From JAUHXS01 sp965213575 (GTDB lineage: Bacteria > Bacteroidota > Bacteroidia > Chitinophagales > JAUHXS01): a stretch of DNA of 64,000 nucleotides. The notes beneath the pieces are model-generated. The model was given only the letters and a program-made list of their open reading frames with translations. It was not told the DNA's origin and did no database searches. Position numbers and translations under genes: made by a program. This document shows positions 30,985 through 38,436 of this stretch, piece after piece (the first letter of the stretch is position 1; each line of letters begins with the position of its first letter). Where the stretch lies: NCBI GenBank assembly GCA_965213575.1, contig CBDBZN010000012.1:1-64000 (forward strand). The letters run 5' to 3'.

Positions 30985-32532
30985 ATGAGCACAAAAATTA
31001 TTTGGGTAGATGATGAAATCAATCTTTTAAGGTCACATATTCTTTTTTTGGAAGATAAGGGATATGAAGTTGTGCCTATTACAAATGGCCAAGATGCTAT
31101 TGAAGCCTGTCAAAAAAATGCTCCTGATGTAGTTTTTTTAGATGAAAACATGCCGGGCTTATCCGGCCTGGAAACGCTCGCAAAAATTAAGTCAGATTCT
31201 CCCGGCTTGCCGGTAGTGATGATTACTAAGAGTGAGGAAGAAAATATAATGGAAGATGCTATCGGAAGCCAAATAACTGATTATTTGATAAAACCCGTTA
31301 ATCCACACCAAATATTACTTACGTTAAAAAAAATAACTGATAATAAGCGGCTCGTCAGAGAAAAAACAGCTTCATCTTACCAACAAGAATTTCAAGCGAT
31401 ATTTTCATCTATTAACGAAGGCGTTACGTATAAAGATTGGCAAGAAATCTATAAAAAATTGGTTTATTGGGAGCTAGAACTACAAAAATCCAATACTACA
31501 GGAATGTCTGAAGTATTGACTATGCAGAAAAGTGAAGCAAATACACAATTTTTTAAGTTTATTAATAATAAATATCTTAGCTGGCTGGCTGGAGAAGAAG
31601 AGGCGCCAGTCATGTCCCATAATTTATTTAAAACTTGGATTCAGCCGATCATCACAGACAAGAAACCTACTTTTTTAGTTTTGATTGATAATCTCAGGTA
31701 TGACCAGTGGAAAATCATTCAACCGGTAATTAATAATCTATTCAAATTTGAAAGAGAAGATTCTTTCTTCAGCATCCTTCCAACCACTACACAATATAGT
31801 AGAAACGCAATCTTTGCAGGACTTACTCCTGCTCAGATAGAGAAAAAATATCCTACATATTGGAGAAATGATGCTGATGAAGGCGGAAAAAATAATTATG
31901 AAGCCGAACTGTTAAAAGAACAGCTTAGCCGGTTACGCCTTTCTATATCACACAGCTATACAAAAGTTACGAATCATCAGTCAGGAAGAGAGTTAGAACA
32001 AAATGCACTCAATTTATTAAACAATAATTTAAATGTAGTGGTATATAATTTTGTAGACATGCTTTCTCATGCAAGAACAGAGATGGAAGTGTTAAAAGAA
32101 CTGGCTAGTGATGAAGCAGCTTATCGATCAATTACGGCATCTTGGTTTGAGCATTCTCCATTGCATAATTTTCTAAAGAAATTAGCGGGAAAGGATATTC
32201 AATTAGTTATCACTACAGATCATGGCACTGTGAAAGTTAAGCAACCTTCTAAAGTAATTGGAGATAAGAATACAACTACTAACTTAAGGTATAAAGAAGG
32301 TAAAAATTTACAATATGAACCTAAAGATGTTTTAGAAGTTACTGTTCCTGAAAAAGCTGCTTTACCTCGGCCGAATATGAGTTCCAGATACATCTTTGCA
32401 AAAGAAGATAAGTATTTTGTATACCCAAATAATTACAACCATTTTGTAAATTATTTTAAAGATACTTTCCAGCACGGAGGTGTTTCTATGGAAGAAATGA
32501 TTGTTCCTTTTGCTATTTATAATACTAAGTAG
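30985..32532 (+). CDS. porX: PorX-type response regulator with PglZ phosphatase domain
   Basis: A 515-aa two-part regulator. The REC domain (1-120) has acidic residues D9/D10 and the phospho-acceptor Asp53 in FLDENMPG. A helical linker follows, then a PglZ/alkaline-phosphatase-like domain (about 205-515) with LIDNLRYDQW, the PTTTQYSRNAIFAG segment carrying the metal-site threonines, DMLSHAR and TTDHGT. PorX controls type IX secretion genes in Bacteroidota together with the kinase PorY and an ECF sigma factor, and its PglZ domain hydrolyses phosphodiesters. PorY is not recognised in the window. The gene lies in a housekeeping operon. Confidence 0.9.
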   Translation: MSTKIIWVDDEINLLRSHILFLEDKGYEVVPITNGQDAIEACQKNAPDVVFLDENMPGLSGLETLAKIKSDSPGLPVVMITKSEEENIMEDAIGSQITDYLIKPVNPHQILLTLKKITDNKRLVREKTASSYQQEFQAIFSSINEGVTYKDWQEIYKKLVYWELELQKSNTTGMSEVLTMQKSEANTQFFKFINNKYLSWLAGEEEAPVMSHNLFKTWIQPIITDKKPTFLVLIDNLRYDQWKIIQPVINNLFKFEREDSFFSILPTTTQYSRNAIFAGLTPAQIEKKYPTYWRNDADEGGKNNYEAELLKEQLSRLRLSISHSYTKVTNHQSGRELEQNALNLLNNNLNVVVYNFVDMLSHARTEMEVLKELASDEAAYRSITASWFEHSPLHNFLKKLAGKDIQLVITTDHGTVKVKQPSKVIGDKNTTTNLRYKEGKNLQYEPKDVLEVTVPEKAALPRPNMSSRYIFAKEDKYFVYPNNYNHFVNYFKDTFQHGGVSMEEMIVPFAIYNTK

Positions 32533-32538
32533 GGCTGG

Positions 32539-32964
32539 GTGAATAAAGAATATACGTATATCGTGCAACAGGAAGCTAATCTGCCTGCAATAGCTAAAGA
32601 AATTATTGGAGTCTCTGAAGGAAAGAAAATATATGCTTTTTATGGTAGTATGGGAGCGGGAAAGACAACATTGATTAAACAGATTTGTAAACACTTGCAT
32701 GTAAAAGATAATATAAGCAGCCCGACTTATGCGATCATAAACGAATACTCAACTGTGGCAAATCCTATTTATCATATGGATCTGTATCGGATAGAAAAAG
32801 AGGAGGAAATTTTGGATTTAGCACTAGAAGAATATTTTACAAATAAAGTTTATTGTTTTATAGAATGGCCTGAAAGAGTAGAATTTTTATTGCCGGATTT
32901 CAGGGTAAATGTGTATATTGAAGTTGAAAAAGACCAAAGTAGAAAAATAACTGTAAAGATATAA
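32539..32964 (+). CDS. tsaE: tRNA threonylcarbamoyladenosine biosynthesis ATPase TsaE
   Basis: A 141-aa ATPase of the TsaBDE complex that makes t6A37 on ANN-decoding tRNAs. The P-loop is YGSMGAGKTTLIK, followed by the family motif SSPTYAIINEY and HMDLYRIEKEEE; the closing block is CFIEWPERVEFLLPD. It starts with GTG, 6 bp after the porX stop, and its stop lies 1 bp before the next gene, so translation of the run is probably coupled. Confidence 0.93.
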   Translation: MNKEYTYIVQQEANLPAIAKEIIGVSEGKKIYAFYGSMGAGKTTLIKQICKHLHVKDNISSPTYAIINEYSTVANPIYHMDLYRIEKEEEILDLALEEYFTNKVYCFIEWPERVEFLLPDFRVNVYIEVEKDQSRKITVKI

Positions 32965-32965
32965 A

Positions 32966-34183
32966 ATGGCAGAATCGGAATTTTCCAAATTAGCTAAAAA
33001 AGCTACCCTTAATCCTCAGGAAGCTACGTTAGAAATAAAACCTAAAAAAGGTAAGTTATTTATTGGTATACCCGCTGAAAAATCCTTTCAGGATAATCGA
33101 ATAGGGCTTACACCCCAGGCCGTTGCCCTGTTAGTCAATAACGGCCATCATGTGATGATAGAAACAAAAGCCGGGGTGCGTTCCAGCTTTAAAGATGCTG
33201 ATTATAGTGAAGCAGGCGGACAAATAGTAAGTACCGCCGAGGAGGTTTATAAAGCAGATATCTTGATCAAGGTCGCTCCACCCAGTTTGAAAGAACTAGA
33301 TATGTTTCACGCTGAACAAATCATAATTTCCCCCATTCATTTACCTACACTTAATGCCGCATATTTACAGAAATTAATAGATAAAAAAGTGACCGCTATA
33401 TCTTTAGAATACATAAAAGATAATGCTAATACATTTCCAATCGTCCGGTCTATGAGTGAAATAGCAGGCAATGCTGCCATTCTTATTGCCGCAGAGTTGT
33501 TGAGTAATAACAGCAAAGGTAAAGGTGTATTGTTGGGAGGTATCTCCGGCGTACCACCGGCAAAAGTCGTCATATTAGGTGCCGGGATGGTTGGTGAGCA
33601 TGCTGCAAAAGCTGCTATGGGATTAGGAGCTGAGGTGAGGGTATTTGACGATTCAATTTATAAACTCATGAGGTTGCAAAATTATTTAGGCAATCGTGTA
33701 TATACATCAGTCCTTAATCCGGATATTTTGACTAAAGAATTAGAAACGGCAGATGTAGCTATTGGGGCTATTCATTCAGAATCTGGCCGAACGCCATGTG
33801 TGGTAAGTGAAGAAATGGTTGCTCAAATGAAATCAGGCTCCGTAATAATTGACGTAAGTATTGATCAAGGTGGTGCTTTTGAAACATCAGAAATGACCAC
33901 CCATGATAAACCGGTATTTAAGAAATTTAACGTCATTCATTATTGTGTGCCTAATATTCCTTCTCGAGTGTCCAGAACTGCTTCTCATGCTATAAGTTCT
34001 GTTTTAACACATATTTTATTACATGCTGCACAGCAAGACGGGGGCTTTGACCGGCATTTGCAAAATAATTCATGTACTAGGCATGGTATCTATACTTATA
34101 AAGGTTGCCTTACAAATAAGCATATGAGTGAGCGTTTTGATATGAAATATACCGACCTGGAACTTCTCTTCGCTAGTTTGTAG
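32966..34183 (+). CDS. ald: Alanine dehydrogenase / PntA-like family protein
   Basis: A 405-aa NAD-linked enzyme of the alanine dehydrogenase/transhydrogenase alpha family. Motifs: GIPAEKSFQDNRIGLTP (substrate arginine region), the Rossmann dinucleotide site VVILGAGMVGEHAAKAAMGLGAEV, IDVSIDQGGAFETS and the C-terminal YCVPNIPSRVSRTASHA. It catalyses reversible deamination of alanine to pyruvate. It is about 30 residues longer at the N-terminus than Bacillus Ald, which I recall as common in Bacteroidota. A lysine-ketoglutarate reductase-like role is less likely. Last gene of the folK run. Confidence 0.85.
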   Translation: MAESEFSKLAKKATLNPQEATLEIKPKKGKLFIGIPAEKSFQDNRIGLTPQAVALLVNNGHHVMIETKAGVRSSFKDADYSEAGGQIVSTAEEVYKADILIKVAPPSLKELDMFHAEQIIISPIHLPTLNAAYLQKLIDKKVTAISLEYIKDNANTFPIVRSMSEIAGNAAILIAAELLSNNSKGKGVLLGGISGVPPAKVVILGAGMVGEHAAKAAMGLGAEVRVFDDSIYKLMRLQNYLGNRVYTSVLNPDILTKELETADVAIGAIHSESGRTPCVVSEEMVAQMKSGSVIIDVSIDQGGAFETSEMTTHDKPVFKKFNVIHYCVPNIPSRVSRTASHAISSVLTHILLHAAQQDGGFDRHLQNNSCTRHGIYTYKGCLTNKHMSERFDMKYTDLELLFASL

Positions 34184-34330
34184 TAATACTATTTGTAGGT
34201 AGCTGGTGTGAGATTAACTTTTCGTTAATAAAAGGTTAAATATCAGTAAATACTTACTTGTGTTTGATGCTATAAACAATGGCTTTCTTAATTTTATCAA
34301 ATTGTTATTATCTTAAAACATATATATTAA

Positions 34331-35023
34331 ATGTCTAAAGAAGAAATTAAGATTTTATTAGTAGATGATGAAAAAGATATTCTGGAATTTTTACAATTTA
34401 ATTTAGAAGAAGAAGGTTATATCGTATCTACTGCTACAACCGGGAAAGAAGCCATTAAAGAAGCGAAAGCCACACATCCTGATTTAATATTAATGGATGT
34501 AATGATGCCCGAAATGGATGGAATTATGGCCTGTAGGGAAATAAGGAATACTCCGGAGTTGAAAGGTACACTTATTGCTTTGTTGACTGCGCGAAGTGAA
34601 GATTATACTCATATTGCAGGACTAGATGCCGGAGCTGATGATTATATTAATAAACCTATTAAACCGAGAGTATTAGTTAGTAGGATTAAAGCTTTATTAA
34701 GGCGGCCTAATTTTTCAGAAGAACAAAATGCATCAGGTAATATTATTCATGTAGGAAGCCTAAGTATAGATAAAGATCAATATTTAGTTATCAAAGAGGA
34801 TAAGGAGATTAATTTAGCTAAAAAGGAATTTGAATTACTGTGCCTACTAGCTTCTAAATCAGGAAGAGTGTTTAGAAGAGATGAGATCATGAATAGAGTT
34901 TGGGGGGAAGACGTTATAGTTGGTGACCGTACCATTGATGTACACATTAGGAAACTTAGAGAAAAAGTAGGAGATGATTATATTAAAACAGTAAAAGGCA
35001 TAGGTTACAAATTAGATGTTTGA
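34331..35023 (+). CDS. OmpR/PhoB family response regulator
   Basis: A 230-aa DNA-binding regulator. The REC domain (1-125) has the acidic pair D12/D13, phospho-acceptor Asp56 in LILMDVMMPEMDG, and Lys in INKPIKPR. The winged-helix output domain (about 140-230) has KKEFELLCLLASKSGRVFRRDEI and GDRTIDVHIRKLREKVG. The stop codon overlaps the start of the histidine kinase (TGATG), so the two are a translationally coupled two-component system. The PhoB/PhoR-like layout suggests, without proof, a phosphate or envelope response. Confidence 0.93.
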   Translation: MSKEEIKILLVDDEKDILEFLQFNLEEEGYIVSTATTGKEAIKEAKATHPDLILMDVMMPEMDGIMACREIRNTPELKGTLIALLTARSEDYTHIAGLDAGADDYINKPIKPRVLVSRIKALLRRPNFSEEQNASGNIIHVGSLSIDKDQYLVIKEDKEINLAKKEFELLCLLASKSGRVFRRDEIMNRVWGEDVIVGDRTIDVHIRKLREKVGDDYIKTVKGIGYKLDV

Positions 35024-36075
35024 TGAAAAAAAACTCGCTTAGCCAGATAGCAATTAATACTGCACTACTTACTGCCTCTATATCAGTAATAGTTTTTGCA
35101 GTAGCGCTTCCGTTTCTTGCAAAGCAATATTTATATCTCAGCTTGCCTATTATTTTTATTATCATATTAGCTGTTGCTTATTTTTTCTTTTCAAAAGCTT
35201 TGGAAAAACATGTACAGCAAAAAATACATATAATTTATAAAACAATCAGAAATTTAAAGGTAGCGAAAGGAGAAGCTAATTTACACGCCAGGAAGATATC
35301 TGATAATATATTAGACGATGTCAACCAAGAAGTTATTGATTGGGCCAAAAGTAAAAAAACTGAAATTGATAAATTAAAGGATAGTGAAAAATATAGAAGA
35401 GAATTTTTAGCAAATGTTTCTCACGAGCTAAAGACGCCTATTTTTAATATTGAAGGATATTTACATACTTTAATAGATGGAGGAATTGATAATCCCAAAA
35501 TAAATAAAGAATATTTGATCAAGGCAGGGCGAAATGTAGATCGATTATCCAGTATTATTGAAGAGCTGGAGACAATATCTCAACTAGAATCAGGAGAAGT
35601 TAGCTTATTATATGAAACGTTTGATATAAGAGAACTAGCGCTAGAAGTATGTGATGAACAAGAAATGATGGCTGATGCCAATGATATAAAATTTAAAGTA
35701 GAACAAGGTACTAAACCAATCTTAGTAAAAGCAGATAAAAAACAGATCCGTCAAGTAATGTCCAACTTAGTAAGTAATTCTATTAAATATGGTAAAGAAA
35801 ATGATTCAGGCATCACAAAAATTAAATTTTTTGATATGGATGATCATATGTTGATTGAAGTGACGGATAATGGAATTGGAATTGCAGAAGAAAGCTTGCC
35901 TAGATTGTTTGAACGTTTTTATAGAGTCGATTCCAGTAGGTCCAGGCTAAAAGGAGGAACAGGCCTAGGATTAGCTATCGTAAAACACATTCTAGAAGCA
36001 CATAATGAAACTATTAATGTTAGAAGCACACTGGGAGTAGGAACTACTTTTGGGTTTACGCTTAAAAAGGGTTAA
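35023..36075 (+). CDS. PhoR-like sensor histidine kinase
   Basis: A 350-aa kinase. Two N-terminal membrane helices (about 12-30 and 36-55) have almost no periplasmic loop between them, so the signal is probably intramembrane or cytoplasmic. The dimerisation/phospho-acceptor H-box is FLANVSHELKTPIFNIEGY, the N-box VMSNLVSNSIKYG, G1 DNGIGIAEES, and G2 GGTGLGLAIV. The ATG at 35023 is used rather than the TTG just before it. It is coupled to the upstream response regulator. Confidence 0.93.
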   Translation: MKKNSLSQIAINTALLTASISVIVFAVALPFLAKQYLYLSLPIIFIIILAVAYFFFSKALEKHVQQKIHIIYKTIRNLKVAKGEANLHARKISDNILDDVNQEVIDWAKSKKTEIDKLKDSEKYRREFLANVSHELKTPIFNIEGYLHTLIDGGIDNPKINKEYLIKAGRNVDRLSSIIEELETISQLESGEVSLLYETFDIRELALEVCDEQEMMADANDIKFKVEQGTKPILVKADKKQIRQVMSNLVSNSIKYGKENDSGITKIKFFDMDDHMLIEVTDNGIGIAEESLPRLFERFYRVDSSRSRLKGGTGLGLAIVKHILEAHNETINVRSTLGVGTTFGFTLKKG

Positions 36076-36540
36076 TGCGTTCGAAGTTTAGAATTGGTAA
36101 TTAGTGACCTGACCATTCTAAATAGCCACATTCGCAAATAGACAGTTTTTTAAATTCTGAATCTCTGGGTGGGGAAACGGCCTTTTTTTCAAGCAACTAC
36201 AATCTCGAAATTGCGAAGCATAAAAAAACAGCAGATGTTCGAATTCCCGATTCATGGGGATAGTTTTCTGCTGTTGCGGGAGGCATTTCTGAGATTGTTT
36301 GCGAGAAAAATAAGCCTTGAATTTTGGTTACTTTTTTTTCAAGAAAAAAGTATATAAACAAATATTGCTAAAAAACTACCTTGATATTTAAGAAATTATA
36401 ATCAAAATCGAGTTAATTTTTATTACCAAATTTTATTAATGCCAATCAAGTAAATAGTTTTGGCACTTGTGAATCTGCCTAAATAGAGTTGACCGTTATA
36501 AAAGATTGATTAAGAATTTTTAGCATTTAGCATTCAAAAT
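36076..36540. other. Repeat-rich intergenic region without a gene
   Basis: 465 bp between two convergent genes. It holds a large imperfect hairpin (36200-36297), a following stretch with complementary T- and A-rich segments (about 36330-36352) and low-complexity sequence of the kind scattered through Bacteroidota intergenic regions. The segment CCTAAATAGAGTTGACC near 36479 recurs in altered form at about 46561. A 62-codon reading frame through the hairpin has no protein-like features. Confidence 0.6.
36200..36297. repeat. Nested hairpin, MITE-like element
   Basis: The outer arms CAATCTC...AAAT...GC (36200-36214) pair with GC...ATTT..GAGATTG (36282-36297). Inner arms ACAGCAGA (36228-36235) pair with TCTGCTGT (36267-36274). 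The whole folds into one long interrupted stem. There is no coding potential. It could be a miniature mobile repeat, a structured RNA or a bidirectional terminator. Confidence 0.55.
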
Positions 36541-37731
36541 TCAGCTGCTCACTGCTATTGCTTTGTTTATAATTTCACATGCTGTTTCAATTTCAGCTTC
36601 AGATATAATGAGTGGGGGAGCAATCCTTAGGCAATTATCCGCATATAAAAACCAATCGGTTAAAATGCCGTTCTGATAACATGTACTTATCACTTCATGA
36701 TTTATTTTAGCGTTTTCAAACTCAATAGCCATTAGCAACCCTTTATTCCTAATTTCTTTAATATAGTTAGTAGATAATAATTCTTTTAAAAAAGCAGCTT
36801 TGTCGTTTACTTTTTTAATAATTTTTTGGTCATCTTTTAATAACAGTTGTAAATGCTTTAGCCCGGTAGCACAAGAAACCGGATGTCCTCCAAAAGTCGT
36901 AATATGCCCTAATACCGGATTATGTGATAACACTTTCATTATTTCCGGTGAAGAAATAAAAGCTCCAATAGGCATGCCTCCACCTAGTGCTTTTGCCAAT
37001 AAAATAATATCCGGAATTACATGGTAATGCTCAAAAGCAAAAAGCTTTCCGGTACGGCCAAATCCTGTTTGAATTTCATCAAAAATCAGCAATGTGCCGG
37101 TTTCATCACATCTTTCACGTAATTTTTGTAAGTAATTTTCATCCGGTATTTTCACGCCTGCTTCTCCTTGTATGGGTTCGATAATTACAGCAGCAGTTTT
37201 ATTGGTGATATTCTGTAAATCAGAGAAATTATTAAACTCAATAAATTTTACTTGCTCCAATAAAGGCCCATAGGTAGAGCTGTATTCTAGGTTGCTCATC
37301 AAACTCATTGCCCCGTGCGTATGGCCGTGGTAGGCATTATTGCAAGCAATGATTTCTTTCCTACCGGTATATCTTTTTGCTAGTTTCATTGCTCCTTCTG
37401 TTGCTTCTGAACCGGAATTGACAAAATAAACTGTTTTCAAAGGCTCAGGTAGTTGATCAACAAGGAGTTTTGCAAATTCAACTTGTATGGGCTGGACGTA
37501 CTCTCCATACACCATTAAATGCATGTATTTATTTAGTTGATTTTTGGCTGCTTGAACGATCTCAGGATGATTATGTCCTAAGTTAGAAACAGAAATACCG
37601 GAAATTAAATCAATATATTTTTTATCATGCTCTCCGTAGATATATACTCCATCGGCTCTGCTTGCTTCAAACATCAGTGGCGAATCACTCGTCTGAGCAA
37701 CATGTTTTAAAAACAAGTCTCTATTAGTCAT
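36541..37731 (-). CDS. Class III aminotransferase (acetylornithine/4-aminobutyrate type)
   Basis: A 396-aa PLP-dependent fold-type I aminotransferase. It shows the PLP-phosphate site NSGSEATEGAMKLAKRYTGR, the NAYHGHTHGAMSL block, the acidic EIQTGFGRTGKLFAFEH motif (Asp contacting pyridine N just before) and the Schiff-base lysine in LLAKALGGGMPIGAF. The C-terminal GLLMAIEF is also typical. The substrate (acetylornithine, GABA or another omega-amine) cannot be fixed from sequence alone, and no arginine genes are next to it. It starts 7 bp after the nitroreductase gene, forming an operon. Confidence 0.88.
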   Translation of the reverse strand: MTNRDLFLKHVAQTSDSPLMFEASRADGVYIYGEHDKKYIDLISGISVSNLGHNHPEIVQAAKNQLNKYMHLMVYGEYVQPIQVEFAKLLVDQLPEPLKTVYFVNSGSEATEGAMKLAKRYTGRKEIIACNNAYHGHTHGAMSLMSNLEYSSTYGPLLEQVKFIEFNNFSDLQNITNKTAAVIIEPIQGEAGVKIPDENYLQKLRERCDETGTLLIFDEIQTGFGRTGKLFAFEHYHVIPDIILLAKALGGGMPIGAFISSPEIMKVLSHNPVLGHITTFGGHPVSCATGLKHLQLLLKDDQKIIKKVNDKAAFLKELLSTNYIKEIRNKGLLMAIEFENAKINHEVISTCYQNGILTDWFLYADNCLRIAPPLIISEAEIETACEIINKAIAVSS

Positions 37732-37738
37732 AAGATTT

Positions 37739-38320
37739 TTATGATCTGATCCACTCAGTTTTATCTGTTACAGGCTTTCTCTTTCTGCCTCTCGGTACTT
37801 TCCCTTCAAATTGGCCGATAAAGAAAAATCCGATCAACTTTTCATCTAGTTTTAAAGATAAATAATTATGCATTTCTCGCGAGTAAGTTCCTAATCCGGT
37901 ACTGAGATAACCTCCTAATTTGTATTCTTGTAAACTTAAATAGATGTTTTCGATAGCACATCCAACTGCTAAAATATCTTCAATCTCAGGCACTGAAACG
38001 TCAGATGGCCGCTGCATTGATATAGCAATTATATGAGATACTTGAGTTGGATATTCAGTGTATTTTTTAAGCTTTTTTTCACTTTGTTCTTCAACAGGCG
38101 TGTTGTTTTTATATTCTTCAATAATAAAATCTATTAGTTTTTCCAAACCTTTTTCTGTGAAAACTCTAAATCTCCAAGGCTCAGTATAATGATGGGTCGG
38201 AGCCCAGTTAGCATTATCTAAAATTTTCATGATAACTTCATCACTGACATTTGTTCCGGTATATTGAATAGGATAGATGGAACGCCTTGCCTCAATGACA
38301 TGATTAATATAATTTTCCAT
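37739..38320 (-). CDS. Nitroreductase family flavoprotein
   Basis: A 193-aa FMN-dependent oxidoreductase. The N-terminal RRSIYPIQYTG matches the phosphate-binding RRS(I/V) of the family. NWAPTHHYTEPWRFRVFT is the FMN/substrate segment. AVGCAIENIYLSLQEYKLGGYLSTG and GFFFIGQFEGKVPRGRKRKPV are typical of the subgroup related to E. coli YdjA. The physiological substrate is unknown. A TAACTTTG box lies on this strand directly before the ATG. Confidence 0.9.
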   Translation of the reverse strand: MENYINHVIEARRSIYPIQYTGTNVSDEVIMKILDNANWAPTHHYTEPWRFRVFTEKGLEKLIDFIIEEYKNNTPVEEQSEKKLKKYTEYPTQVSHIIAISMQRPSDVSVPEIEDILAVGCAIENIYLSLQEYKLGGYLSTGLGTYSREMHNYLSLKLDEKLIGFFFIGQFEGKVPRGRKRKPVTDKTEWIRS

Positions 38321-38324
38321 TACA

Positions 38325-38332
38325 CAAAGTTA
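38325..38332 (-). promoter_or_regulatory. -7 promoter element before the nitroreductase gene
   Basis: On the minus strand TAACTTTG matches TAnnTTTG exactly and ends four bases before the ATG, implying a leaderless or nearly leaderless transcript. No clear -33 element is seen. Confidence 0.35.
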
Positions 38333-38436
38333 TCGAAAATATTGTAACCTATTGAAGTAAGAAAAATAATAATAAGAGATGATATCTGTACACTTTTTTA
38401 TAAAAGGCACTATTTTAGGAATAGGCCTTCAAAAAG

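Noticed and set aside
36169..36357. 62-codon frame across the intergenic hairpin
   Set aside because: It coincides with the inverted repeat and has no protein-like composition.
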